Shown here one piece after another: positions 46,001-54,022 of a stretch of DNA of 64,000 bases; the stretch's first letter is position 1; each line of letters begins with the position of its first letter. Origin of the DNA: Candidatus Thiosymbion ectosymbiont of Catanema sp. Cochon2018. GTDB taxonomy: Bacteria > Pseudomonadota > Gammaproteobacteria > Chromatiales > Chromatiaceae. The position numbers and the translations under genes were made by a program. The notes under the pieces were generated by a model, which did not search any database, had not been told where the DNA came from, and saw only the letters and a list, made by a program, of their open reading frames with translations. The stretch covers positions 1,601,006 to 1,665,005 of the forward strand of contig WYCW01000001.1 in NCBI GenBank assembly GCA_011392765.1. The letters are read 5' to 3'.

Positions 46001-47037
46001 TGTTCCTGATAGCTTTGGCGGGCATACAGGGGCAGGATCTCGGTGGAGGGCGGGTGGTGTTTTCTCAGGGTCTCGGCGGTTTGTCGGATCTCGCGCTCGC
46101 CGGAGAGGAACACCAACACATCGCCTCGACCCACCCGCGCCAGCTCATCCAGGGCCGCGGCGATGGCCAGCTGCATGGCATCGTCCCGCTCGCCCACCTG
46201 CTCGTTTTCCGGCGGGCGGTAGCGGACCTCCACCGGATAGGTGCGCCCGGAAATCTCGATGATCGGTGCCGGTCCCGAGACAGTGCTCGCAAAGTGTTTG
46301 GCGAAACGCTGCGGATCGATCGTGGCCGAAGTGACGATCAGCTTGAGGTCGGGCCGCCGGGGCAGCAGTCCCTTCAGGTAGCCCAGCAGGAAATCGATGT
46401 TGAGGCTGCGCTCATGGGCCTCGTCGATAATCAGGGTATCGTACTGGTTGAGAAACCTGTCCTGTCGGATCTCCGCCAGCAGGATGCCATCGGTCATCAG
46501 CTTGATGGAAGTCTCGGGCCGTATGCGGTCATGGAAGCGCACCTGGTAGCCCACCAGCGTCCCCGGCTCGGTCCCGAGCTCCTGGGACAAGCGGCTGGCA
46601 AGACTGCGCGCGGCAATCCGCCGGGGCTGGGTATGACCGATGCGCCCGGCGATCCCCCGCCCCAGGTCGAGGCAGAGCTTGGGTAGTTGGGTGGACTTGC
46701 CGGAGCCGGTCTCGCCGCACAGCACCACCACCTGGTGATCGCGGATCAGGGCCGCCACCTCGTCGCGGCGCTCGCTGACCGGCAGCTCGGGGGGATATCG
46801 AATGGTCGGGACCTGGGCCCGGCGCTGTTCGACCAGATTCCGGGATTTCCGGATGGCCGCCCAGAGCTCGGCCAACCCCCGGTCGATGGGTTGATCCTGT
46901 TGCGCACGCCGGTTTAGGACTTGCACACGGCGACGGAAGACCTGTCGGTCACCGATGAGGCAGCCAGCTAAGTCCTCCCGCGTCGGAAGCCGATCGGGAT
47001 GCAAGGACTCAGGTAAATGATTGAATTTGTCCGTCAT
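43093..47037 (-). CDS. hrpA: ATP-dependent RNA helicase HrpA
   Basis: A 1314-residue DEAH-box helicase of normal HrpA length. Walker A GETGSGKSTQLPK, DEAH box IIDEAHERSLNID, motif III SATID, motif VI QRQGRCGRVAAG, then the helicase-associated domain, OB fold and the HrpA-specific C-terminal region. It acts on RNA, and in some bacteria rescues stalled ribosomes. The ATG shares a base with the vsr stop (TGATG), so hrpA is translationally coupled to the defence-like cassette upstream. That is unusual and suggests that the cassette was inserted directly in front of it. Confidence 0.96.
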   Translation of the reverse strand: MTDKFNHLPESLHPDRLPTREDLAGCLIGDRQVFRRRVQVLNRRAQQDQPIDRGLAELWAAIRKSRNLVEQRRAQVPTIRYPPELPVSERRDEVAALIRDHQVVVLCGETGSGKSTQLPKLCLDLGRGIAGRIGHTQPRRIAARSLASRLSQELGTEPGTLVGYQVRFHDRIRPETSIKLMTDGILLAEIRQDRFLNQYDTLIIDEAHERSLNIDFLLGYLKGLLPRRPDLKLIVTSATIDPQRFAKHFASTVSGPAPIIEISGRTYPVEVRYRPPENEQVGERDDAMQLAIAAALDELARVGRGDVLVFLSGEREIRQTAETLRKHHPPSTEILPLYARQSYQEQARVFQAHGTRRVILATNVAETSLTVPGIHYVIDPGFARVSRYSHRTKVQRLSVERISQASANQRQGRCGRVAAGLCIRLYSEDNFKARAPFTEPEILRTNLAAVILRMKLLGFGAIEEFPFLDAPDARLIADGYRTLEELAALDDRGRLTPLGKQLARLPVDPRIGRMLLAATDYHCLTELLIIAAALSVQDPRERPQDLQQAADQIHATFHHQDSDFLTFLNLWRFLEQERARLSKNRFRKLCRQHFLSWNRVQEWRDVHAQLALTMHEMGFRENQTAGSYEQIHRALLTGLLGNIGCKDEQREYQGARNSRFSIHPGSGLFREAPKWIVAAERVETSRQYGRTVAKVQPAWIERAGAHLVQRSYSEPHWQAGTGQVAAYEKVTLYGVTIVPKRRVNYGPIDPDEAREVFLRFALVEGTLVEENFETRAPFWRHNRELIEYVRYLEAKSRRRDILVDEEAIYAFYAQRIPRGIFSKPQLEQWLRTATRKDPKLLHMRLNDVMQREAAEITEQAFPDGLQVGATRLPLAYRFDPGESADGVTLTIPLPLVNQISPQRCEWLVPGLLEELLVALLRGLPKQLRRALVPIPETARRLTERLVPSERPLVQAVGEVLKEMTGIAVPEDTWDPSAIPGYLRMKFRLVDDKGRQLALEEDFSRLKRHYGGQGQQVFSAEMLEREGIRRWDFDALPESLDLDHGGIRLRGYPALVDQGDSVAIRVLDSEASAAAAMRTGLRRLLMLQLGSDLRNLRRNLPDLDRMRLQYAKAPQPQGQSTDLADELVALILDLTFLEDRAPIRDRQTFVSRFGQNRSRLASVAQEVSSLTGQILTRYQTIRGRLANTTQTNWMVSVTDMRGHLDALVFRGFLQQIPYRHLEDYPRYLKALDVRAERLLHAAGKDRQRMQEMASIQQKWRERSTAAHEAGRHDARLEEIRWMLEELRVSLFAQQLGTAYPVSVKRIEARWRELGL

Positions 47038-47543
47038 CAGCGACAGGTCTCAGGATCGTCTTGTCGCAAACCGTATCGTGAGTCTGTCTCAGGTTTCCCG
47101 TCTCCTGTCTCGGAAAAGTGTGTGTCCGAATTCAGAAAATCCGATATCTGCTTTACGACCAGTTCCGGGTCCGCGTTTCTCCCCCGGAGTGTGCATTCCC
47201 AGACCACCATGACCCGCCAGGATTTCTCCATCAGTGCTTCGAAATTGCGTTTGTCTCTGTCGGTGTTCTCCCGGAATTTGGTGAGCCAGAAGTCCCGACG
47301 CGACTCCGGAGTAGCCGTTAACCGGCAGCCATGCCGATGCCAGAAACACCCATGGACGAAAATGACTGCCCGGTATTTCGGTAAAACAATGTCCGGTTTA
47401 CCAGGCAGGTCCTTCCTGTGAAGCCGGTACCTGTATCCGTTCGCCCAGAGCCATCTGCGTACCATCATCTCGGGACGGGTGTCCTTCCCCCGGATTCTCG
47501 ACATATTGAATCTGCGCTGCTCCGGCGAGTGGACATCCATCAT
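47037..47543 (-). CDS. vsr: Vsr-type very short patch repair endonuclease
   Basis: A 168-residue Vsr nuclease: VHSPEQRRFNMSRIRGKDTR at the N-terminus, catalytic and structural motifs GKPDIVLPKYRAVIFVHGCF and WHRHGCRLTATPESRRDFW. Vsr nicks T:G mismatches made by deamination of 5-methylcytosine and is commonly encoded beside a C5 methylase. It overlaps the receiver gene upstream (ATGA) and hrpA downstream. The last 25 residues are not typical of Vsr and may be a junction tail. It appears functional. Confidence 0.93.
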   Translation of the reverse strand: MMDVHSPEQRRFNMSRIRGKDTRPEMMVRRWLWANGYRYRLHRKDLPGKPDIVLPKYRAVIFVHGCFWHRHGCRLTATPESRRDFWLTKFRENTDRDKRNFEALMEKSWRVMVVWECTLRGRNADPELVVKQISDFLNSDTHFSETGDGKPETDSRYGLRQDDPETCR

Positions 47544-48640
47544 TCAGTGGCCTTCTGATCCTGTGTTGAGGTCAGATGCGTGATGAGGCCGTCGCACTCG
47601 ATATCCGGCTGTCCCTGGCGGGCATAATAAGAGGAGAAACGAGCTACCACGTCTTTCAAAAAAGACAGTGAGATCTGAATTTCCGGGGTCTGGAATTTTT
47701 TACTGAATTCATCCTTCGTTATGGTTGAAAGTTTCCTGAAGTTCAGGAAGCCTCCGGCGAAGAAATTCGTCTTCGGTAACCAATGATAATAATCAGTATG
47801 ATTATTTCCGAACACCGTCCTGAGCTTGTTTTTTCTCTTGTCGGCCTTCTGAATACCATCCAGTACCGGACTGATCACATCATTTTCCTTCTCGATTTCC
47901 ACAAGGAGAATGCGATCCGTCTTGAAGGTACCGTTACTTCGGACTACGAGATCGCAGGCAGGATTCATGACGGCAAACCACTGGGCACCATCCTTTTGCT
48001 TAATAATACTGCCAGTCCGGATGTTATCTGTGAGAGGCGGAGACAGATACATCTCTTCCGGAAAACTCCGATCTTCGTCATCATCAAGAAGCTGGAGCAG
48101 GTGGTTCAGAGTGTGGCGAAGCAATGCCTTTTCAGTGCGGGAAGAATCGGCCTCACCATACGTTACCCATTTATCTCTCTGAGGAAGAAGGTTCTTCAAG
48201 AAAACATCGCTCAAAGCCTTTTCAATTTTTCCACGTCCCCCCATAATACGAGTGAGGCCCGTATCACTTATCTCCTTGAACTTTTTTATATCGCTCTCAT
48301 AGGTCTCGCTACCGCGTGCATGTTTATGTATTATGGATGGATGTTCTTCAACGAGATCCAGAAAAGCTGTCACAAAAATAACCGGAATTCGAGCCAACAT
48401 TTCTCCAAGCTGACTGACAACGGTATTGCCACCCTCATCGTCATTACCTAACTTGAGATCGACAATCACGCCATCGAAGGAACCGTCAATCTTGCTCAAT
48501 GCTTCAGGTAAATCTTTTGCTACTTCATAGCTGACAACGCATTCATCTTTGTATTTATCATTAAATACGTTCACAGAGTCAGAGAAAACTTTCTGTTGAT
48601 CCTCTGAGTCTTCGACAAACAGAATTTTCAGATTGCCCAT
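47540..48640 (-). CDS. response-regulator receiver protein with an unknown C-terminal domain
   Basis: About 366 residues. Residues 1-125 are a receiver domain: KILFVEDSEDQQKVF (acidic pocket), GVIVDLKLGND (phospho-acceptor Asp) and VIFVTAF (Thr switch). The remaining 240 residues do not look like a DNA-binding output and I do not recognise them. The ATG at 48640, nine bases after GGAGG, is chosen over an ATG at 48649. It lies directly after a gene with a histidine-kinase-type ATPase, so a phosphorelay within the cassette is likely. Such receivers occur in restriction systems with MutL/MORC-like ATPases, as I recall from comparative work. Confidence 0.8.
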   Translation of the reverse strand: MGNLKILFVEDSEDQQKVFSDSVNVFNDKYKDECVVSYEVAKDLPEALSKIDGSFDGVIVDLKLGNDDEGGNTVVSQLGEMLARIPVIFVTAFLDLVEEHPSIIHKHARGSETYESDIKKFKEISDTGLTRIMGGRGKIEKALSDVFLKNLLPQRDKWVTYGEADSSRTEKALLRHTLNHLLQLLDDDEDRSFPEEMYLSPPLTDNIRTGSIIKQKDGAQWFAVMNPACDLVVRSNGTFKTDRILLVEIEKENDVISPVLDGIQKADKRKNKLRTVFGNNHTDYYHWLPKTNFFAGGFLNFRKLSTITKDEFSKKFQTPEIQISLSFLKDVVARFSSYYARQGQPDIECDGLITHLTSTQDQKATE

Positions 48641-48641
48641 T

Positions 48642-50804
48642 TCATTCATCCTCCGTTTTCGGTTGCAGTCTGAAATATGCTCCCCGCTCAGACTCAAAGG
48701 CCTTGAGTTCCAGATCGTTTCGTGTTGCGGCCTCTCCGGCGATAGCCAGTCCCAGACCGGTACCATCCGGCTTGGTGGAAAAGCCGGGTTCGAAGATTAC
48801 TCCACTGGCGATCAGGGCCGGCTCGATACCCGGTCCGCCATCGCGATAATCGACATAAAGCAGGGAGTCTCCGTCAGTCACCACTTCAATGGTGATTTCA
48901 CGCTTCGGAACCTTCTTCTCGTTCATCCAGTAAATACTGTTGTCAACGAGGTTTGTGAAAATCGCATAGATGTCCTGCTGCCAGGATGAAAACCTGAAAC
49001 CATCAGGGGCATCGACTTTCGCTGCCACACGGTACGTCTTCATCTCTTTATTGAAGACGGACAGAGAGTTCCGGATTGTTTTCTTCAGGTTCAGTGGCTT
49101 TCTGGCAATGCGTTTTCCAGCAGCCAGAGGTTTAAGCCTGCGGAAAAGTGTCACAAAAACTTCCGCATTCTGACCAGCATCCTCGGCAATCGGCATGAAT
49201 TTCTCAAGTTTCCCGGCATCCCCTGTTTCCAGGAATGAGTCGTACCAGTAGCGCAGATTAGGTATCTGGTTCTGGAACCAATTCAGAGGTCGGCTGCCTT
49301 CATGCAGAATGACGTTGATAATCTTCCCCAGGGTTGCCTGCCCCTGATAAACGGCAACGGCCTGGCGGATTTCATCGGCCACCTTACTTTTGTCTTCAGC
49401 ATCCTGGTTGATGATCTCGATAACCTCGGCAGTGATTTCTTTACCAACCCCGGATTTTAAGAGCGTTGAACGGACGGTCTTTTTTAATTTATCAGTTGAA
49501 AATAATTTCTCGATCTTCCTGTCTGTATTTCTTGCAGATCTGCCAAGACCAGCCCGGAGGCGATAAGAAAACCTTCTTTGCTCAAGATCACTTATTACAA
49601 GTGTCGTGATTTTTTTCAGGGAACTGTAAGCATTATTTTCTTTGAGCCCGTCTCTGGCACTTTTTTCTATCAGGCCTGATTCTTCATCGGACTGGATCAA
49701 AACGTATCCCATGGCCTGATCGCTGCCGATAAACTTAGAAGGGTTCTGGACTCGTCTTTTGTTTAACTCAACCCAGTCAAAAGCAGCATCGCCCAGAGGC
49801 CGGATGCGGAATCCGTTCCGGTAGACGCCAATGCCGTTGTATTCATTAAGAAGCCGTCTGGCATCGAGCTTTCCGACATAGTTGTCCGATTCATCTCTGA
49901 GACCACGCTTTATAAGAGAGTCAATTGCCTCCTTGTCACGATCATAAACCCGGATATCGAAAACCAGTTCCCCGCAACCGCTCGACTCACCGGCATCGAA
50001 TGGGATTTTTTCTTCCGTTGTGTTGCGGGCTTTCTGCAGTGAATATGTCAGGGTGCCTTTACCATCGGCACCTATCCTGCCGGTAATCCGGTAGTCGAAC
50101 AGATCGAAGATCGGATAAGGTTCGATGGTTTCGGCGACGTCCTGCACACCGGGAAATCCGTCAATTGTCAGACTGATACGAAACCCGTCGTCATTGAGCT
50201 GGTTGCCGATGGCTGCACCCACAGGCGATGTCAGTTTCTTCAGCTCAAACCGGAGCTTATCGAACTGCTTCTGATTCCATTCAGCGAGCAACTTACTATC
50301 ACCAGTCATGGTCAGTCTTGTACCGGAGGGCTCAGATACCCTGGCCGTTTCAATGAGGATTTCCACGTCATCCAGATACCGGGCGGTCTCAAGGGTATCC
50401 CACTCGACCAGGACCGTAGTTTTCTCACCTTCGGCGGTGACTGTTTCGAGCAGCAGATCCGAACCGAGGATCGACGCGGCATAGCGGCCCACCCCCTTGC
50501 GTCCCTGCATGATTCTGCCGGAAGGGCTTTGTCGCCGATCCAGCTTGTCCCGCGTGGAAGGCACCATCCATTTGTGGATAACGGTATCCCGTGACATGCC
50601 GTGGCCATGGTCGGTGATGACAATGGAATAGCCACTACGGTCGGGTTCTGCCCGGAACTCGATATTCATGTCCAGCGAATCGGCGTCATAGGCGTTTTTC
50701 ACCAGTTCCGCGACAGCGGAATATACATCCTGAATCAGATCCCGTCCGATGGTCAGAATATGCCGACCGGCCGGTCGTATTTTATAAACTCCGTTTTCAC
50801 TCAT
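48642..50804 (-). CDS. double-GHKL ATPase: MORC/HSP90-like N-domain plus histidine-kinase-like C-domain
   Basis: About 720 residues. The N-terminal GHKL fold has AVAELVKNAYDADS (N box), ITDHGHGMS and GRKGVGRYAAS, the MutL/MORC/HSP90 pattern. The C-terminal fold has TLGKIINVILHEGSRPLNWF (possible phospho-His helix), FTNLVDNSIYWMNE, DYRDGGPGIEP and DGTGLGLAIAGEA, the histidine-kinase pattern. Between them lie about 250 residues with coiled helical character. It probably couples ATP-driven clamp movement to signalling through the adjacent receiver protein. In restriction cassettes such ATPases are thought to control nuclease action. The ATG at 50804 is used; a GTG at 50816 is possible. Confidence 0.85.
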   Translation of the reverse strand: MSENGVYKIRPAGRHILTIGRDLIQDVYSAVAELVKNAYDADSLDMNIEFRAEPDRSGYSIVITDHGHGMSRDTVIHKWMVPSTRDKLDRRQSPSGRIMQGRKGVGRYAASILGSDLLLETVTAEGEKTTVLVEWDTLETARYLDDVEILIETARVSEPSGTRLTMTGDSKLLAEWNQKQFDKLRFELKKLTSPVGAAIGNQLNDDGFRISLTIDGFPGVQDVAETIEPYPIFDLFDYRITGRIGADGKGTLTYSLQKARNTTEEKIPFDAGESSGCGELVFDIRVYDRDKEAIDSLIKRGLRDESDNYVGKLDARRLLNEYNGIGVYRNGFRIRPLGDAAFDWVELNKRRVQNPSKFIGSDQAMGYVLIQSDEESGLIEKSARDGLKENNAYSSLKKITTLVISDLEQRRFSYRLRAGLGRSARNTDRKIEKLFSTDKLKKTVRSTLLKSGVGKEITAEVIEIINQDAEDKSKVADEIRQAVAVYQGQATLGKIINVILHEGSRPLNWFQNQIPNLRYWYDSFLETGDAGKLEKFMPIAEDAGQNAEVFVTLFRRLKPLAAGKRIARKPLNLKKTIRNSLSVFNKEMKTYRVAAKVDAPDGFRFSSWQQDIYAIFTNLVDNSIYWMNEKKVPKREITIEVVTDGDSLLYVDYRDGGPGIEPALIASGVIFEPGFSTKPDGTGLGLAIAGEAATRNDLELKAFESERGAYFRLQPKTEDE

Positions 50805-50838
50805 TGGGTTTCGCACCTTTCTTCCATCAAGTCACACG

Positions 50839-51570
50839 TCAACCAATGAAAATATTCCGTCGATGGTAATCCAGAAAATCCTGTCCTGGTATAAAACGGT
50901 TCGGAAAGGAAATTTTTACCCCTTCAGCTTGGATAATTAACCTCGCATCAGTGGGATCAAAAGCGAGTACCTCTTTCGACAAGACAACACGGTATGATTC
51001 GTCAAGTGTTATCAGACCGCAATCAAATGCTTTGTCGTGCAGTGCGTTAAGGCATAATCCATTCTGAGGATTAAGGCGATTTTTCGAATCTTTTCCCCAA
51101 GGGACAATGTGACTTGCGATCAACAGTTTTTCAATCGGTAATCCCGTTATACAACACCTTAAGTTATAAGAAGCAAGTATCATTTTCCTGAAAAAGCTCT
51201 GATTTACTCTCGTCCTTACTGTTGTATTCCTGGTTTTCCCTTCAGGAATATCCTGATCAGAACCCTTATCTCTATCCACTCGTATCGCCATCACCATTTT
51301 TTCACTTTCATATGCCATCGTCTCCCAATCCTCAAAAAACTCGTTCCAGACGGCTCTATCAAGCTTGCTGACATTGAGTGCTCCTTTCCGGTTCAGTGAG
51401 GGGTCTATACTGGCGAAGTTAGCAAGTTTATAGCTAATCGATCCGGGCGTTCTGTTTAACAGTTTTGCCAAATCAATTATTTCCGGATTTCTGATATGTA
51501 TCCGCCCAAATGGTGTCTTGCAGTACAAGTTTATCGCCAGGATCAACTCGTCTCTCGTCCAGGATTTCAC
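50839..51570 (-). CDS. HNH endonuclease, restriction-type
   Basis: A 243-residue protein. The N-terminus (SWTRDELILAINLYCKTPFG) is a conserved helical DNA-recognition-like region; the HNH nuclease lies at about 140-195, with CCITGLPIEKLLIASHIVPW and NPQNGLCLNALHDKAFDCGL. It starts at GTG, overlapping the stop of the methylase fragment, with AAGGAGA eight bases upstream. By position it is the restriction nuclease paired with the C5 methylase. If active without a complete methylase it should damage the host, so either it is regulated by the ATPase/receiver pair or another methylase protects. Confidence 0.88.
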   Translation of the reverse strand: MKSWTRDELILAINLYCKTPFGRIHIRNPEIIDLAKLLNRTPGSISYKLANFASIDPSLNRKGALNVSKLDRAVWNEFFEDWETMAYESEKMVMAIRVDRDKGSDQDIPEGKTRNTTVRTRVNQSFFRKMILASYNLRCCITGLPIEKLLIASHIVPWGKDSKNRLNPQNGLCLNALHDKAFDCGLITLDESYRVVLSKEVLAFDPTDARLIIQAEGVKISFPNRFIPGQDFLDYHRRNIFIG

Positions 51571-52103
51571 GAGGCTGTCTCCTTTCTTTCACTGGCGGAG
51601 AGCAGACCGGTTACATTCTCAAAGACGAAGTATGACGGACGATAACGCTTCAGGATATCGGCGTAATAGAGATACAGGTAGTTCCGTTTGTCACCCTTCA
51701 TTCGGTTCCGGTCACGTGCCCGCCCGACGATGGAATACGCCTGGCAGGGAGGTCCGCCGATGATCAGATCGAGCTTCCGTGTTTCCAGCAGGGCGTCGAC
51801 CCGCCGGAAGATATCCGGCAGCGTTTCCGCACCGATTTCAGCATTGATTACCGAACCAGTAATCTCCTCCGGAACCTGTTCATAGAATTCAGGACAACTC
51901 AGGTTTCCGTTCAGATAATCGGCGTAGGGTCCGGTTTTCCCGTGAGTTCTCAGCCAGTGCCAAGCCATGCGTGTACGCAGTGTGAAGCAGGCTGCCTGAT
52001 TCGCTTCAACATGCGCGACCGGCTCGAATCCGGCCCGGATGAAGCCCTCGGACAAGCCTCCGGCCCCGGCGAAAAGATCAAGAAAATTCAGCTTCCGGTT
52101 CAT
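51567..52103 (-). pseudogene. DNA cytosine-C5 methyltransferase, truncated after motif VI
   Basis: Starts at the ATG at 52103 (GGAGG seven bases upstream) with LNFLDLFAGAGGLSEGFIRA (motif I, SAM binding) and includes GGPPCQAYS (motif IV with catalytic Cys) and YFVFENVTGLLS (motif VI). It ends at about 178 residues; full enzymes are usually above 300 and contain a target-recognition domain and motifs VIII-X. The homology breaks just before the Shine-Dalgarno of the HNH gene. A deletion that removed the 3' half but kept the HNH start best explains this. A split methylase completed by another gene is possible but not seen here. Confidence 0.85.
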
Positions 52104-52324
52104 GAGGTGACCTCCGTTTCCCTTTTTATCTACCGGGGTCACAAGCGATCCATCGGTACGTGCAGGCCCACCAATGGTGGCATAGTTCCCGTGGTTCATA
52201 GTGCTTATTCTATTCGATCTGCGCGACGCGAATGATTTAACGACCTGAGAATTCCATTCAGCTCCCTCCTGCTTATGGTGAAGCCCTTACTGAGTTGTCG
52301 GTTACCCATTGATATCCAGACTGC
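52104..52324. other. intergenic stretch between methylase and ATPase genes
   Basis: Divergent genes start on either side. No gene, clear terminator or strong promoter is seen, though both transcripts must start here or in the repeat that follows. Confidence 0.4.
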
Positions 52325-52418
52325 GATCCCTTGACTGACCAGCAGCTTTACAAATGAGTCAGGCTTGTGCGCTGCACAAAAAATTCACGCCTCCTCGGTC
52401 TGAGGCGAAGCCTCGCTG
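52325..52418 (+). repeat. modular CTAG repeat, copy 5 (minimal, no core)
   Basis: Only the two ends are present: GATCCCTTGACTGACC with CTTTACAAATGAGTCAGG, then immediately the CCTCGGTCTGAGGCGAA palindrome and CCTCGCTGG. It is about 94 bp and defines the conserved parts of the family. Confidence 0.7.
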
Positions 52419-52488
52419 GATACCGCCGTGCCTGCGCAGAGCATATAATACCGCCGTCAACTCATCCGGGCGCCGCGCCGCTGACATC

Positions 52489-53832
52489 ATGACCGACCAC
52501 ACCGATTGCTCCATCTGGGACTATCGAGACAACCTGCGCTTCGACGAGCCGCTGGGACCGGACGGCGAGCGCCTGGTGGAGCTCAGCCGGGCCCGGGGCG
52601 ACTACAGCCGTGAACGGCTCTACCACCAACTCGGTATCGATACCGATCGGGACCTGCTGCGGAGCATTCCCCGGGGTCAGTATCTCCTGTTCGACGGTCA
52701 TCGCGGCTGCGGCAAGAGCACCGAGCTGCGCGTCATGGCCGACTACCTGAATCACCCGGATCGCTTCTTCGTGGTATTCATCGATGCCCTGAAAAGCCTG
52801 GACGTGAACAACCTGAAATACAGTGACCTGTTGCTGGCCCAGGGCGAGGCCCTTGCCGATGCGCTGAAGAAGCACGACATCCAGGTCCCGTCCGTATACC
52901 TGACCCGGCTCACTGATTGGTTTGCGCAGCGGGTCGAAACAGTCGAGCGCACCCGTTCACTCGCGGCCGAGCTGAAGACGGGCGCCGAGGCCAAGACCGG
53001 CGTGCCGCTGCTGTTCGATCTGTTCGCCAGGCTCACCACCGCCATCCGCACCGGCGCCAGCTACAAGGAAGAGATCCGGTTGGCCGTTCAGGACTCCTTC
53101 TCCGAGCTGGCGGAGGTCTTCAACGCCCTGGTGGATTTCGTTTCCGAGGAAGTCGGCAGACGGGGGCTCGGCAAGGCCCTGCTGTTCGTCATCGACGGCA
53201 CGGAGCGGCTGCGACGCGACGAGGCGGAGACCTTCTTCATCCATGACATCCACCAACTGCGGCTGGTGCGGGCCAACTTCGTCTATTGCGCGACCATCAC
53301 CAGCCTCACCGAAGAAGGGCAGGCCGCCCACAGCTTCGATGCCACCTTCAAGCTCCCCATAGTCAAGCTCTACGACAAGGGCGCGGCAGAGCCTTTCGAG
53401 AGTGGCTGGAACTGCCTGCGGGAGTTTTTGCTCAAGCGCCTGCCCCGGGGCTGTTTCGACTCGGAGGAGACGGTGGAGCTCCTGGTTCGCTACTCCGGCG
53501 GCCATCCGCGCGACCTGCTCCGGCTCGCCAGCTACTGCCTGCAGGAGATCAACGAAGGGCCGATCGCCGAGCCCGTGGCCAGGACCGCGGTACGCCGATT
53601 ATCCACCGACTACCGCCGGTTGGTGGAGCCCAGGGACTACGAGCTACTGGCGCGCATCGATGCCTCCGACGAGAGCGAGACGCCCATCGACGAGCGGAGT
53701 CGCCGCCTGCTCTACGACCTGGTGCTCCTGGAGTACAATGATTTCTGGTGGCAAAGCCATCCCGCCGTGCGCGCTCTGCCGGGCTATACCGCGGCCGCGG
53801 CCAAGATAGAACGGCGGGCCGGCGCAGTCTGA
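52489..53832 (+). CDS. AAA/STAND-like P-loop ATPase
   Basis: About 447 residues. Walker A is FDGHRGCGKSTELRVMADYL (about 65-84) and a Walker B-like LLFVIDGTERLRRDEAE lies near 235. The last third (LLVRYSGGHPRDLLRLASYC) has the small helical region with a GGHP motif typical of STAND/KAP-type regulatory ATPases. The ATG at 52489 begins MTDHTDCSIWDYRDNLRFDE; the longer frame upstream is the repeat. The following TPR gene looks like its partner. STAND-type ATPases often act in signalling or phage sensing; the specific role is unknown. Confidence 0.8.
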   Translation: MTDHTDCSIWDYRDNLRFDEPLGPDGERLVELSRARGDYSRERLYHQLGIDTDRDLLRSIPRGQYLLFDGHRGCGKSTELRVMADYLNHPDRFFVVFIDALKSLDVNNLKYSDLLLAQGEALADALKKHDIQVPSVYLTRLTDWFAQRVETVERTRSLAAELKTGAEAKTGVPLLFDLFARLTTAIRTGASYKEEIRLAVQDSFSELAEVFNALVDFVSEEVGRRGLGKALLFVIDGTERLRRDEAETFFIHDIHQLRLVRANFVYCATITSLTEEGQAAHSFDATFKLPIVKLYDKGAAEPFESGWNCLREFLLKRLPRGCFDSEETVELLVRYSGGHPRDLLRLASYCLQEINEGPIAEPVARTAVRRLSTDYRRLVEPRDYELLARIDASDESETPIDERSRRLLYDLVLLEYNDFWWQSHPAVRALPGYTAAAAKIERRAGAV

Positions 53833-54022
53833 CCCGCAGCCCGATCCGCCTAGCTTCGTAGGTTAGGCAAAGCCCGCCAGGGATGGCGGGTGTGCCCAAC
53901 ATTCGATGTTCTGTGTTGGGCACGCCGCTTACTGATCCCGAATATGAATGGTTCATTCAGCTCACGGAACCAGGTTAATGGCATTGGTCTCTAACGGGCT
54001 TTTAAAAGGGGTGCGGACAGCG
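53833..54022. repeat. intergenic GTAG-REP hairpin
   Basis: GTAGGTTAGGCAAAGCCCGC (53858 onward) with an inner CGCCAGGGATGGCG stem, ending near TGTGCCCAAC (53900), a REP hairpin. No gene is seen. Confidence 0.5.

Noticed and set aside
45472..46686. 404-residue open frame antisense to hrpA
   Set aside because: No recognisable domain; hrpA motifs are on the other strand.
51567..52103. A naturally short methylase, as in two-subunit C5 enzymes
   Set aside because: No second subunit with motifs VIII-X is in the cassette, and homology ends abruptly at the junction; truncation is simpler.
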